Origin: Glycomyces sp. YM15
Lineage (GTDB): Bacteria; Actinomycetota; Actinomycetes; Mycobacteriales; Micromonosporaceae
NCBI RefSeq assembly: GCF_016918015.1
Contig: NZ_JAERMK010000008.1
Span: 1-64,000 of the forward strand
Length of the DNA stretch: 64,000 bases
Direction of reading: 5' to 3'
Below are positions 8,097 through 17,294 of this stretch, piece after piece. The notes under the pieces were generated by a model. It was not told where the DNA came from. It searched no databases and saw only the letters and a list, made by a program, of their open reading frames with translations. The position numbers and the translations under genes were made by a program. Each line of letters begins with the position of its first letter. Position 1 is the stretch's first letter.

Positions 8097-8879
8097 CTAC
8101 TGCTCGGTGCGCTCGACCCCGACGGCGTGGAAGCCGCCGTCGACGTGCAGGATCTCGCCGCTGGTGGCCGGGAAGAGGTCGGACAGGAGCGCCGCGCAGG
8201 CCTTGGCGACCGGCTCGGAGTCCGTGAGCGACCAGCCGAGCGGGGCGCGGGTCGTCCACGCCTCCTCGAAGGCTTCGAAACCCGGGATGGACTTGGCGGC
8301 CATGGTGCGCTGCGGGCCCGCGGACACGAGGTTGACGCGGATGCCCTTGGGACCCAGGTCGCGCGCGAGATAGCGGTTGGCGGACTCGAGGCCGGCCTTG
8401 GCGACGCCCATCCAGTCGTAGACGGGCCAGGCCTGGCTGGCGTCGAAGGTGAGACCGACGATGGAGCCTCCGTTCCCCATCAGCGGCAGGCAGGCCATGG
8501 CGAGGGCCTTGTAGGAGAAGGTCGAGACCTGCAGGGCGGTCGCGACGTCCTCCCACGGGGTGTTGAGGAAGTTCCCGCCGAGCGCCGACGGCGGGGCGTA
8601 GGCGATGGCGTGCAGGACGCCGTCGAGGCCGTCGACGTGCTCGCGGACCTTCGCCTCGAGTCCGGCGAGCTGCTCGGGGTCGGTGGCGTCCAGCTCGATG
8701 ACGGGGGCGGGCGTGGGGAGCTTCTTGGCGATCCGCTCGACCAGGGACATGCGCCCGAAGCCGGTGAGGACCACTTCGGCGCCCTGCTCCTGCGCGTACT
8801 TGGCCACACCGAAGCCGAGGGACTGCTCGGTGATCACCCCGGTGATGAGCAGTCGTTTGCCGTCCAAGAATCCAGTCAT
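8097..8879 (-). CDS. fabI: NADH-dependent enoyl-[acyl-carrier-protein] reductase (InhA/FabI type)
   Basis: A 260-residue short-chain dehydrogenase performing the last reduction of each fatty-acid elongation cycle. It has the FabI nucleotide-binding start GKRLLITGVITEQSLGFGVA and the active-site pair Tyr154-x6-Lys161 in YDWMGVAK. At the position matching InhA Ser94 (in the GVVHSI segment) this protein has Ala91 (GVLHAI). The start at 8879 is preceded by a GGAGG; an in-frame ATG at 8909 has no such site. It follows fabG by 51 nt and precedes hemH, the mycobacterial fabG1-inhA-hemH order. Confidence 0.94.
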   Translation of the reverse strand: MTGFLDGKRLLITGVITEQSLGFGVAKYAQEQGAEVVLTGFGRMSLVERIAKKLPTPAPVIELDATDPEQLAGLEAKVREHVDGLDGVLHAIAYAPPSALGGNFLNTPWEDVATALQVSTFSYKALAMACLPLMGNGGSIVGLTFDASQAWPVYDWMGVAKAGLESANRYLARDLGPKGIRVNLVSAGPQRTMAAKSIPGFEAFEEAWTTRAPLGWSLTDSEPVAKACAALLSDLFPATSGEILHVDGGFHAVGVERTEQ

Positions 8880-8930
8880 CTGTTCCTCCGTCGTTATTCG
8901 TGCTTGCAAATACTGTGGCGCTTCAGGGGC

Positions 8931-9647
<717 letters not shown>

Positions 9648-9688
9648 TCAAGTTTATTTGTACGAAGTCACCGACGATCGTACTGACG

Positions 9689-9712
9689 GGTCCCTTCAGT
9701 GGCGAAGGGGCC
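9689..9712 (-). terminator. Possible terminator after the MoxR-DUF58-VWA operon
   Basis: A 9-bp stem, GGCCCCTTC with GAAGGGACC read on the minus strand, has one G-T pair and a 6-nt loop. It lies in the 108-nt gap between the VWA gene and fabG. It has no U-run, so it is a weak call. Confidence 0.35.
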
Positions 9713-9743
9713 TTCACGCACCGTGTGGCACTCGCCTCAGGAC

Positions 9744-10694
9744 CTAGGTGAGGCGGGAGGTCCAGGCGAGGCTGAGTCCGGCGGCCGCGAACAGCAGGAT
9801 CATGGCGCTGCCGATGAACCACTGGGAGATGTCCTGAGCGATCGTCTGATGCGCGAGCGAGGACTCCATGTCCTCGTAGACGGACCGGAGCTGCTCGGCG
9901 GTGTAGGCCTCGTAGAAGTTCCCGCCGGTGCCTTCGGCGAGTTCGGCGAGGGCCTGGCGGTCGACGGGGACGGAGACGAGCTCCTGGTCGAGTTCGATCA
10001 CGCCCTCGTCGGTGCCGAACGCGACCGTGGAGACGGGGATGTTCGCGGCCGAGGCGGCCTCGGTGGCCTCCTCGACGGTGCGCCCGGCCGTGCGGTAGCC
10101 GTCGGAAAGGAGCAGGACGCGGGCGGGCGGGAGCGTGCCGGATTCGTCGGCGGGCACCTGCTGCACGGCTTGGAGCGAGGCGAAGACCGCTTCGCCGGTG
10201 GCGGTGGCCTCGGCGAGGTTGAGGCCGAGGATCGCGGAGGCGACGCTCGCGTGGTCCTTGGTCGGCGGCACGTTGACGGAGGCGAAGCCGGCGAAGGAGA
10301 CGAGGCCGACGTTGTACTCGTCGGGCAGGTCGTTGACGAACCCGGCGGCGGCCTCCTTGGCGGCCTCGATCCGGGTCGGCGACACGTCTTCGGACATCAT
10401 GGACAGTGAGACGTCGACGGCGAGGATGATCGTGGCCCGCTCCTGCGGCTCGTCGACGTCCACCGCGGGCCGGGCCATGCCGCCCACGAGCACGGCGAGC
10501 GCGATCACGAGGAGCCCGGCCGGGAGGTGGCGGCGCCAGCCGGGGACCTTGGGCACGAGTTTCGCCAGGAGCGAGGCGTTGGCGAACCTGACGGCGATCC
10601 GCTTGCGGGCGAACTGGGCCCAGACGTAGACCGCGGCGAGTGCGGCGACGGGGAGGAACGCCAGGAGCCACATCGGTTCGAGCAGGCGGATCAA
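9744..10694 (-). CDS. VWA-domain membrane protein (BatA-like)
   Basis: A 316-residue protein with two N-terminal membrane segments (about 5-28 and 55-73), a von Willebrand A domain (about 88-285) and a C-terminal membrane segment. The metal-ion-dependent adhesion site is intact: DVSLSMMSED carries the D-x-S-x-S motif. VWA proteins of this type pair with MoxR AAA+ ATPases, which are thought to act as chaperones inserting metal or remodelling the VWA partner. It is the third gene of the moxR-DUF58-VWA set and corresponds in order to the mycobacterial gene before fabG1. Confidence 0.9.
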   Translation of the reverse strand: MIRLLEPMWLLAFLPVAALAAVYVWAQFARKRIAVRFANASLLAKLVPKVPGWRRHLPAGLLVIALAVLVGGMARPAVDVDEPQERATIILAVDVSLSMMSEDVSPTRIEAAKEAAAGFVNDLPDEYNVGLVSFAGFASVNVPPTKDHASVASAILGLNLAEATATGEAVFASLQAVQQVPADESGTLPPARVLLLSDGYRTAGRTVEEATEAASAANIPVSTVAFGTDEGVIELDQELVSVPVDRQALAELAEGTGGNFYEAYTAEQLRSVYEDMESSLAHQTIAQDISQWFIGSAMILLFAAAGLSLAWTSRLT

Positions 10695-10739
10695 CAGTTC
10701 TCCTTGGTGTCGTTCAGCGGCGCAGAGTGCGGTGGGTCG

Positions 10740-11651
10740 CTAGCGGTAGGCGGCGAGGTGGCGGCGCTGCGCGATGAAAGCGGCGATGTCGCGCAGCCAG
10801 TCCGAGCCGGTCGAGAGGCGCAGGTGGGCCGCGCCGCCGGAGCGGATGCCCGCGGCGATGCGGGCGCGCTGCTCGGCGGCGGCCTCGGCGTAGCGGGCGC
10901 GGAAGCGCGCGTTCCCGGTCTGGACTTCGACCGTCGCGCCGGTCTCGGGGTCCATCAGGTCGAGCACGCCGACGTCGGGGAGCGCGAGCTCGGCCGGGTC
11001 GAGGATCTCGACGCACAGCACCTGCTGGCGCACCGCGAGGCGGCGCAACTCTCGGGGCCAGTCGCTCGGATCGTCTTCGTCCTCCAAGAAATCGGAGATG
11101 ACGATCGCGAGTCCGCGGCGGCGGGCGTGGCGGCGGGTCTTGTCGATGAGCTCGGCGAGATCGCCCGCGCCCTCGCCGCGCGGGAGCGTGGTGACCGTGC
11201 GCAGGAGCGAGCGGGCGCCGCCGCGGCCGGGGCGCGGCGGGATGGCCTTCGCGGGGCCGCCTTCGGTGACGACGGCGCCGATGCGGTTGCCGCCGCGTCC
11301 GGCGAGGTAGGCGAAGGCGGCGACGGCGCCTTCGGCGAGTTCGCGCTTGAGCATGCCGACGGTGCCGAAGTCGAGACTCGGCGAGAGGTCGACGGCGAGC
11401 CAGGTCTCGAGTTCGCGGTCGGCGATGGTGGTGCGCACGTGCGGCACGGTGGTGCGGGCCGTGACCGGCCAGTCCATGCGGCGCACGTCGTCCCCCGCGC
11501 GGTACTCGCGGGCCTCGCCCGGCTCGGAGCCGGGCCCGGGCAGCAGGCCCAGGTAGTCGCCGTGCAGGAGCCCGTCGAGGCGGCGGGTGACGTTGAGCTG
11601 CAGGCGGTCGAGGGCGCGCAGGTCGTGTTCCAAGGGAACCGTCGCTCTCAC
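10740..11651 (-). CDS. DUF58-domain protein of the MoxR cluster
   Basis: A 303-residue protein with the DUF58 hallmark YRAGDDVRRMDWPVTAR (about 48-65). The following region resembles a degenerate VWA fold (AVDLSPSLDFG and the downstream GLAIVISDFLED). DUF58 proteins nearly always sit between a MoxR ATPase and a VWA membrane protein, and their biochemical role is not established. Its start overlaps the moxR stop by 4 nt, which implies translational coupling; the VWA gene follows 45 nt downstream. Confidence 0.9.
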   Translation of the reverse strand: MRATVPLEHDLRALDRLQLNVTRRLDGLLHGDYLGLLPGPGSEPGEAREYRAGDDVRRMDWPVTARTTVPHVRTTIADRELETWLAVDLSPSLDFGTVGMLKRELAEGAVAAFAYLAGRGGNRIGAVVTEGGPAKAIPPRPGRGGARSLLRTVTTLPRGEGAGDLAELIDKTRRHARRRGLAIVISDFLEDEDDPSDWPRELRRLAVRQQVLCVEILDPAELALPDVGVLDLMDPETGATVEVQTGNARFRARYAEAAAEQRARIAAGIRSGGAAHLRLSTGSDWLRDIAAFIAQRRHLAAYR

Positions 11652-12721
11652 CAGGCGCCCGGCTGCTGCGGCTGGTAGGACTCGACCCGCGGCGCGGCGT
11701 CCTGGCGGGGGCTCACCGTGGGGGCGGGGACGGCCGCGAGGAGCTGGCCCACGAGCTGGTCGGTGACGACGCCGTCGGCCATGGCGTCGTAGGAGAGCAC
11801 GAGCCGGTGGCGGAGCACGTCGGGCGCGATGTCGTCGAGGTCCTGCGGCAGGGCGTAGTCGCGGCCGCGCAGGAGCGCGATGGCGCGGGTGGCGCGGATG
11901 AGGCCGAGGGAGGCGCGGGGGCTGGCCCCGTACTGGATGTGCCGGGCGATGCCGCTCAGACCGGCGGCCGCGGGGTTGCGGGTGGCCATGACGATGCGCA
12001 CGGCGTAGTCGACGAGGGCGTTGTGGATGAACACGCCGTCGGCGGCCTGCTGGAGGCGCCGGAGGTCGTCGGTGTCGAGGATGCGGTCGGGCACGGGCGA
12101 GTCGACGCCCATGCGGAAGACGATCTCGCGTTCCTCGGCGTCCGTGGGGTAGCCGACGTTGACCTTGAAGAGGAAGCGGTCGCGCTGCGCCTCGGGCAGC
12201 GGGTAGACCCCTTCCTGCTCGATCGGGTTCTGGGTGGCCATGACCAGGAACGGCTTGGGGAGCACGTGGGTCTGGCCGCCGATGGAGATGCGGCCCTCGG
12301 CCATCACCTCGAGCATCGCGGACTGGACCTTCGCGGGGGCGCGGTTGATCTCGTCGGCGAGTACGAAGTTGGTGTAGACCGGGCCGAGTTCGACGTCGAA
12401 GGTCTCGCTGGACTGCCGGTAGATGCGCGTGCCGACGATGTCGGCCGGGACCAGGTCGGGGGTGAACTGGATGCGCTGGAAGTCGGCGCCGACGACGCGG
12501 GCCATGGTCTCGACGGCGAGGGTCTTGGCGACGCCGGGCACGCCTTCGATGAGGCAGTGCCCTCGGGCCAGCAGCGCGGCGAACATGCGCTCGACGAGGG
12601 CGTCCTGGCCGACGATGACCTTCTTGATCTCGAACAGCGCCTTCTCCAGCAGGGCGGCGTTCTCCGCCGGGGTCGAGGACCCGGTGGAGCGGTCTGAACG
12701 GTCGGCCTCGGCTGATCCCAT
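11648..12721 (-). CDS. MoxR-family AAA+ ATPase
   Basis: A 357-residue AAA+ ATPase. It has Walker A GVPGVAKT (60-67), Walker B VLADEINRAP, sensor 1 in MATQNPIEQEG, and the lid domain after about 225. The ATG at 12721 is preceded by AAGGAG and gives the normal family length; longer in-frame readings are not protein-like. MoxR proteins act as ATP-driven chaperones for VWA-domain partners, and the partner genes follow directly. It heads the operon and has a 381-nt upstream region with palindromes but no gene. Confidence 0.93.
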   Translation of the reverse strand: MGSAEADRSDRSTGSSTPAENAALLEKALFEIKKVIVGQDALVERMFAALLARGHCLIEGVPGVAKTLAVETMARVVGADFQRIQFTPDLVPADIVGTRIYRQSSETFDVELGPVYTNFVLADEINRAPAKVQSAMLEVMAEGRISIGGQTHVLPKPFLVMATQNPIEQEGVYPLPEAQRDRFLFKVNVGYPTDAEEREIVFRMGVDSPVPDRILDTDDLRRLQQAADGVFIHNALVDYAVRIVMATRNPAAAGLSGIARHIQYGASPRASLGLIRATRAIALLRGRDYALPQDLDDIAPDVLRHRLVLSYDAMADGVVTDQLVGQLLAAVPAPTVSPRQDAAPRVESYQPQQPGAW

Positions 12722-12827
12722 GTCGGCTCCTTCGCGAGCGTTCGGTCTGGTCCTGTCGATACTAATTCGCCCGTTCGAGGATGGCAGGGGGCCGCACGGA
12801 CCCGCGCGGCGCTCCCGCACCGCAGTT

Positions 12828-12843
12828 TGTCGGGAACCCGACA
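12828..12843. promoter_or_regulatory. 16-bp perfect palindrome upstream of moxR
   Basis: TGTCGGGAACCCGACA reads the same on both strands and lies about 107 nt before the moxR start. The size and symmetry suit a dimeric repressor or activator site. I do not recognise the binding protein. Confidence 0.35.
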
Positions 12844-12991
12844 GTTTTCGCCGAACCCCTTGCGGCACAGCGGGTCTACACTGCCACGATGCTCTTCCGG
12901 CAAACGGTAAGGCGGTATTTGCCCAGGAGCGTGACACGCCGCGCGGATTCAATCCGTTGCTGCGAAATGTCGGAGCGCTATGCTTTCACCA

Positions 12992-13023
12992 ACCCGCACG
13001 ACTTCCCCCGTGGTCGTGCGGGT
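12992..13023 (+). terminator. Strong hairpin with no obvious upstream gene
   Basis: ACCCGCACGAC and its exact complement form an 11-bp stem around a 10-nt loop, followed by CTTCTC. It looks like a terminator, but no plus-strand gene precedes it, so it may end a small RNA or be a regulatory hairpin before the hydrolase gene at 13103. Confidence 0.4.
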
Positions 13024-13102
13024 CTTCTCATGCCCGGAAGCCGCCGCGCGCGGGCGTTGCGGAGGACGCGCAACCGGCCCCGCGGCAACTAGAATTCCCC
13101 TC

Positions 13103-13666
13103 ATGCCCCGCCGCCGCCAGGCCCTCCTGCTCCCCGGACGCAACTACAGCGTCCAAGGGCCGCTGCTGATGTACACCCACGTGGCCCTCCAGTCCCGTGG
13201 CGCCCATACCTACCCGCTGGTGTGGAAGGGCGTGGACGAGCTCGCCGCCGACGCCCAGGCCATGATCGACGGCGTGTGCGAGCAGACCGAGGCCGTGCTC
13301 GACCGCGTGCACAACGACGACCCGCCGCTGCTCGTCGGCAAGTCGCTCGGCACGGCCGCCGCGATCCTCGCGGCGCATCACGGGCTCCCCGCGATCTGGT
13401 TCACGCCGTTCCTGCAGCACTATCCGATCGTGCAGGCCCTGCGGCGCTCGACCGCCCCGTACCTGCTCGTGGGCGGCACCGCGGATCCCGCGTGGAACAC
13501 CGCGCTGGCCCGCGAGCTGCCCGGGGAGGTCTGCGAGGTGCGCGGGGCCGACCACGGCATGTTCATCCGCGGCAGGCCGCTGGTCGAGTCGGCGCACGCG
13601 ATGGCGGACGTGATCGAGGCGGTGGAGGCGTTCATCGACACGGCGGTGTGGCCTCGCACCGGATGA
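13103..13666 (+). CDS. Small alpha/beta-hydrolase-fold protein
   Basis: A 187-residue soluble protein with a minimal alpha/beta-hydrolase fold. A plausible triad is Ser81 in GKSLGT, Asp128 in GGTADP and His151 in GADHGMF. There is no lid domain and no signal peptide. The fold covers esterases, thioesterases and peptidases, and nothing here fixes the substrate. It begins at an ATG at 13103 without a clear ribosome binding site. The next gene starts 91 nt downstream. Confidence 0.8.
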   Translation: MPRRRQALLLPGRNYSVQGPLLMYTHVALQSRGAHTYPLVWKGVDELAADAQAMIDGVCEQTEAVLDRVHNDDPPLLVGKSLGTAAAILAAHHGLPAIWFTPFLQHYPIVQALRRSTAPYLLVGGTADPAWNTALARELPGEVCEVRGADHGMFIRGRPLVESAHAMADVIEAVEAFIDTAVWPRTG

Positions 13667-13757
13667 CGCCGAGCCCGTCCTCGGCTCGCCGGCGTCGCCG
13701 AGATCGCACAATTGCGGCTCGCGGGCGTCGCGGCTGCGGCGCTTGGCGGACAATCGC

Positions 13758-13973
13758 ATGGTGACTTCAGATCCGAAAGCGCAGTCCGAGGCGCCCGTCT
13801 GCTCGTCGCGCGGCTGCCGCAACACGGCGGCGTGGATGCTGCTGTGGCGCAACCCTCGCATCCACGGCTCCGACCGCGTGAAGCGGTGGGCCGCATGCGA
13901 GGAGCACGAGCCGACGCTGCGCGAGTTCCTCACCGCGCGCGGATTCCCTTGCGAGACCCAGAGGTTGCCGTGA
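13758..13973 (+). CDS. Small conserved Cys/His-containing protein of unknown function
   Basis: A 71-residue protein with spaced metal-ligand-like residues: Cys in APVCSSRGC, then WAACEEH. The pattern Cys-x4-Cys followed later by Cys-x2-His suggests a small zinc site. Similar short proteins with an RGF motif near the C terminus occur widely in actinobacteria beside membrane or PH-domain genes, but I know of no demonstrated function. Start alternatives within a few codons are TTG 13743, ATG 13758 and GTG 13761. It ends 22 nt before the PH-domain gene pair and may be co-transcribed with it. Confidence 0.7.
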   Translation: MVTSDPKAQSEAPVCSSRGCRNTAAWMLLWRNPRIHGSDRVKRWAACEEHEPTLREFLTARGFPCETQRLP

Positions 13974-13995
13974 TCGAGCGTGGAATGATCGAGCG

Positions 13996-14502
13996 ATGAA
14001 CGCGAGAGCGGTCCCCGTGTGGGACCTGTGGCCCGGTGGGATCGAATGGCAGCCGATGTCGCCGAAGCTGCGCACGGTGTGGATGCTGCGGAGCCTGCTC
14101 AACGTCCTGATCCTGGCGGTGGTCGCCGCGGTCCCGCTGACGATCTGGCTCGGCTGGGAAGGCCTGCTGTGGGCGCTCGGCGGCTACGTGCTGCTCGCGG
14201 GCCTGCGCGTGCTCACCGTGGTGCGCACCGTGCGGACCTGGGGTTACGCCGAAAGAGACCAGGACCTGCTGGTGCGGCACGGGCTGCTGACGCGGCGGCT
14301 GAGCATCGTCCCCTACGGCCGCATCCAGCTCATCGACCTCTCGGCCGGGCCGATCGAGCGGATGTTCGGGCTCACCTCGGTGCAGGTGCGCACCGCGGCG
14401 CTGGGCTCGAACACCGAGGTGCCCGGGCTCGACCCGATGGTGGCCGCCGCACTGCGCGACCGGCTCGCCGTCCGCGCCGCCGAGGTCCGGGAGGGTTTGT
14501 GA
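13996..14502 (+). CDS. PH-domain (bPH2/YdbS-like) membrane protein
   Basis: A 168-residue protein with two adjacent membrane segments (about 38-78), connected by a short turn, followed by one bacterial PH-like domain (about 85-160) starting at DQDLLVRHGLLTRRLSIVPYGRIQLIDL. The PH-domain pair encoded here and by the next gene resembles the YdbS/YdbT arrangement. Its stop overlaps the next gene's GTG by 4 nt, so the two products are probably made together. Confidence 0.85.
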   Translation: MNARAVPVWDLWPGGIEWQPMSPKLRTVWMLRSLLNVLILAVVAAVPLTIWLGWEGLLWALGGYVLLAGLRVLTVVRTVRTWGYAERDQDLLVRHGLLTRRLSIVPYGRIQLIDLSAGPIERMFGLTSVQVRTAALGSNTEVPGLDPMVAAALRDRLAVRAAEVREGL

Positions 14503-15959
14503 CGCCGGAGGCCGAACCGGTCCGGGGCGACGAGCCCGCTCCCCCGCTGGCGCCCGCGCCCTACGGCCCGGCGCCGTACGCGCCGAGCGCACCGCCTGAG
14601 GGCGTGCAGCGCCAACGCCTGCATCCGCTGACGCCGCTGCTCGAGAGCGTGCGGTTCCTCACCGCGGCCGCGGCGGCGGTGGGCGTCCAGATGTTCACGT
14701 CGCGGAACTTCCTGTTCGCGGTGTACGCGGCGGTGGCGGCGGCGGTCGTGGGCGGCATCGCGAGCCTGATCGCGCTCCAGTTCCGGGGGTTCGTGATCTG
14801 GGGCCGGGAGCTGCACATCTACGGCGGCGTGTTCACGCGCAGCCACCGCACGGTGCCGCTGGACCGGCTGCAGTCGGTGGATCTGGCGCGGCCGCTGCGG
14901 GCGCGGGTGTTCGGCTTGGCGCAGTTGAACATCGAGGTCGCGGGCGGCGACGGGACGGACGCGCGGCTCGCGTACCTCAAGCACGACAGGGCGCTGGAGC
15001 TGCGTGCGGAGCTGCTGTCGATCGCTGGCAGGCCCGGGGCGGCGCCGCGGGTCGAGGCCGCGGACGAGGGCGCCGCCGAGTCCACTGCGGAGGCTCCGGA
15101 GCGGCCGGAGCCGCTGGTGCCGCCGGTGACGGTGCGGAAGCTGGCGGGGGCGTCGCTGCTCGAGGCACTGCCGGTGCAGCTGACGGCGCTGCTGGTCTTC
15201 GGGACCGCGTTCGCGGTGACCGGTTCCATCTTCGGGTTCACGCAGGTCGCGACGGCACTGTGGTTCGGGTTCTTCGCTCCGGCGCTGCTGGGCTATCTGC
15301 AGAGCACGGTGGCGACGGTGAACCGGTTCCTGCGCAACTGCCGGTTCCGCATCACGCGAGACGGCGGGAACCTGCTCATCGAGCGGGGCCTGACCGACAC
15401 GAGCCACGAGACGGTGCCGGTGGACCGGGTGACGGCCGTGAGCTTCGACGAGCCGATCCTGTGGCGGCGCAGGGACTGGCGGCGCGTCGAGGTGTGGACG
15501 GCGGCGATGGCGCAGCAGAGCGCCAGCGTCGTCAAGTCGACCACGGCGCTGCCGGTCGGCGGTCCGGCGGAGGTCGCGCTGGTGGCGGCCGAGGCGGTGC
15601 CGGAGTTGCCCGCGGCGTTCGAGGTGGAGCGGCCGCCGCGTCGGGCGCGTTGGCGGATGCCGTTGCGCTGGAAGTGGACCGGTGCGATGCTCGATGAGCA
15701 GGTGTTCGTGGTGCGGCAGGGCCTGTGGGTCAACACCTATGTGGCGGTGCCGTATGCGCGGATCCAGTCGGTGCGGGTCGTGCAGGGTCCGATCCAGCGG
15801 ATGCAGGGGCTCGCGACGGTGCACGCGATGACGGCCGGGGGCCTGGGGCACACGGCGAAGGCGGCACACCGCGACGTCGGTGAGGCCGTCGCGATGGCCG
15901 CCGAGCTGCGCAGGCGGGCCGACGCGGCCGCGGCGCTCGAGGCGCCGCGGCTCAGCTGA
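14499..15959 (+). CDS. Multi-PH-domain (YdbT-like) membrane protein
   Basis: A 486-residue membrane protein. After a Pro-rich N terminus it has a pair of membrane segments and a PH-like domain (GRELHIYGGVFTRSHRTVPLDRLQSVDL), a second membrane pair and PH domain (GNLLIERGLTDTSHETVPVDRVTAVSF), then a third PH-like stretch (VRQGLWVNTYVAVPYARIQSVRV). Each repeat carries the same pattern of Gly, hydrophobic strand and R-I/L-Q. Start is the GTG at 14499, inside the GTGA overlap with the preceding gene. The role is unknown; membrane homeostasis functions are inferred for relatives. Confidence 0.87.
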   Translation: MTPEAEPVRGDEPAPPLAPAPYGPAPYAPSAPPEGVQRQRLHPLTPLLESVRFLTAAAAAVGVQMFTSRNFLFAVYAAVAAAVVGGIASLIALQFRGFVIWGRELHIYGGVFTRSHRTVPLDRLQSVDLARPLRARVFGLAQLNIEVAGGDGTDARLAYLKHDRALELRAELLSIAGRPGAAPRVEAADEGAAESTAEAPERPEPLVPPVTVRKLAGASLLEALPVQLTALLVFGTAFAVTGSIFGFTQVATALWFGFFAPALLGYLQSTVATVNRFLRNCRFRITRDGGNLLIERGLTDTSHETVPVDRVTAVSFDEPILWRRRDWRRVEVWTAAMAQQSASVVKSTTALPVGGPAEVALVAAEAVPELPAAFEVERPPRRARWRMPLRWKWTGAMLDEQVFVVRQGLWVNTYVAVPYARIQSVRVVQGPIQRMQGLATVHAMTAGGLGHTAKAAHRDVGEAVAMAAELRRRADAAAALEAPRLS

Positions 15960-15966
15960 GCGGTCT

Positions 15967-16812
15967 TCAGAGGCGGCAGGCGTCGATGTTGGAGGCCAGG
16001 ATGCCGCGGGCGCCGATCTCGTAGAGGGCGTCCATGACCCGGTGGAGGTCGGCGCGCTCGGTCATCGACTGGACCGCGACCCAGCCTTCCCGATGCAGCG
16101 GGGAGACCGTCGGCGATTCGATGCCGGGGGTCAGCTCGACGGCGGCTTCGAGGAGTTCGGCGCGCACGTCGTAGGCGAGCATCACGTAGGAGCGGGCCAC
16201 GAGCACGCCGCGCAGGCGGCGCAGCAGCTGCTCGACGGCCGCGGACTGGCCGTTGCCGGCCTTGCGGACGAGGACCGCCTCGGACTGCATGATCGGTTCG
16301 CCGAAGATGGCGAGTCCGGCCTGCTTGAGGGTGGTGCCGGTCTCGACGACGTCGGCGATGGCGTCGGCGACGCCCAGGGCGATGGCGTTCTCGACCGCGC
16401 CGGCGAGCTTGACGATCTCGGCGTTCACTCCGTGCTTCTCGAGGTCGCTGCGGACGACGCCGGGGAAGGAGGTCGCGATGCGCTTGCCGTCGAGGCCTTT
16501 CACGGTGTCGACGGTGCCCGGGCGGGCGGCGTACCGGAAGGTGGAGCGGCCGAAGCCGAGCGCGAGCACCTCTTCGACCTCTTCGCCGGAGTTCACGGCG
16601 AGGTCCTGGCCGGTGATGCCGAGGTCGAGGTCGCCTGAGGCGACGTAGGTGGCGATGTCGCTGGGGCGCAGGTAGAAGAATTCGACGTCGTTGGCGGTGT
16701 CGAGGGACTGCAGGTCGCGGCTGGAGCCGCGTTGGCGGTAGCCCGCCTCGGTGAGCATGTCGGTGGCGCCCTGGGAGAGCGATCCCTTGTTGGGCACGGC
16801 GATGCGGAGCAT
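15967..16812 (-). CDS. hisG: ATP phosphoribosyltransferase (long form)
   Basis: A 281-residue enzyme that condenses ATP with PRPP, the first and feedback-controlled step of histidine synthesis. It begins MLRIAVPNKGSLSQGATDML and carries the PRPP-binding loop ADAIADVVETGTTLK. A C-terminal regulatory domain (about 205-280) makes it the long, hexameric, histidine-inhibited form that needs no HisZ. hisE lies 24 nt upstream on the same strand, the usual actinobacterial hisE-hisG pair. Confidence 0.95.
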   Translation of the reverse strand: MLRIAVPNKGSLSQGATDMLTEAGYRQRGSSRDLQSLDTANDVEFFYLRPSDIATYVASGDLDLGITGQDLAVNSGEEVEEVLALGFGRSTFRYAARPGTVDTVKGLDGKRIATSFPGVVRSDLEKHGVNAEIVKLAGAVENAIALGVADAIADVVETGTTLKQAGLAIFGEPIMQSEAVLVRKAGNGQSAAVEQLLRRLRGVLVARSYVMLAYDVRAELLEAAVELTPGIESPTVSPLHREGWVAVQSMTERADLHRVMDALYEIGARGILASNIDACRL

Positions 16813-16836
16813 GCGGATGGGCCTTTCAGAAGCTGG

Positions 16837-17100
16837 TTAGAGGTACCGGTACACGTCGTCGAGGCTGATGCCGCGGGCGACCATCATCACCTGGAGGTGG
16901 TAGAGGAGCTGGGAGATCTCCTCGGCCGCGGCCTCGTCCGACTCGTATTCGGCGGCCATCCAGACCTCGGCCGCCTCTTCGACGATCTTCTTGCCGATGG
17001 CATGGACGCCTGCGTCGAGTTGGGCGACGGTGCCCGACCCTTCGGGTCGGGTGGCGGCTTTGTCGGCGAGTTCGGCGTAGAGCTGCTCGAAGGTCTTCAC
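16837..17100 (-). CDS. hisE: Phosphoribosyl-ATP pyrophosphatase
   Basis: An 87-residue enzyme that removes pyrophosphate from phosphoribosyl-ATP, the second step of histidine synthesis. It contains the MazG/HisE helix pair with the metal-binding acidic residues [27 protein letters not shown] split across about 38-66. A GTG start at 17100 gives the standard family length. It precedes hisG by 24 nt. In related genomes this pair normally follows ribH; here about 9 kb of accessory genes separate them. Confidence 0.93.
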   Translation of the reverse strand: MKTFEQLYAELADKAATRPEGSGTVAQLDAGVHAIGKKIVEEAAEVWMAAEYESDEAAAEEISQLLYHLQVMMVARGISLDDVYRYL

Positions 17101-17294
17101 GGCCGGAATTCTACGTGGCGGGCCTGGATGCGGCGACCGCGAACCGCCTGGGGCGACCGCTGGCCGGGACGGTGAGACCCAGGTCGCACCCAACGTGAGA
17201 CTTAGCCGGGTCGTGTGATCTCATCCGGTTGTCATCATTCGACCCGTTTTGTCGTCCTATATAGCGTCGAACGGGGCAACGGAAGGCAGGCGAT

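Larger units (their letters stand above)
12722..13102. other. 381-nt divergent intergenic region without a supported gene
   Basis: This gap holds the promoter side of moxR (minus) and of the hydrolase gene (plus). Codon-position composition shows no convincing protein. It contains the 16-bp palindrome at 12828-12843 and the long hairpin at 12992-13023, described separately. A short untranslated RNA ending at that hairpin is possible but not demonstrated. Confidence 0.5.

Noticed and set aside
12722-12952. N-terminal extension of MoxR to an upstream ATG
   Set aside because: The ATG at 12721 has AAGGAG and fits family length; the extension has no homology-like sequence.
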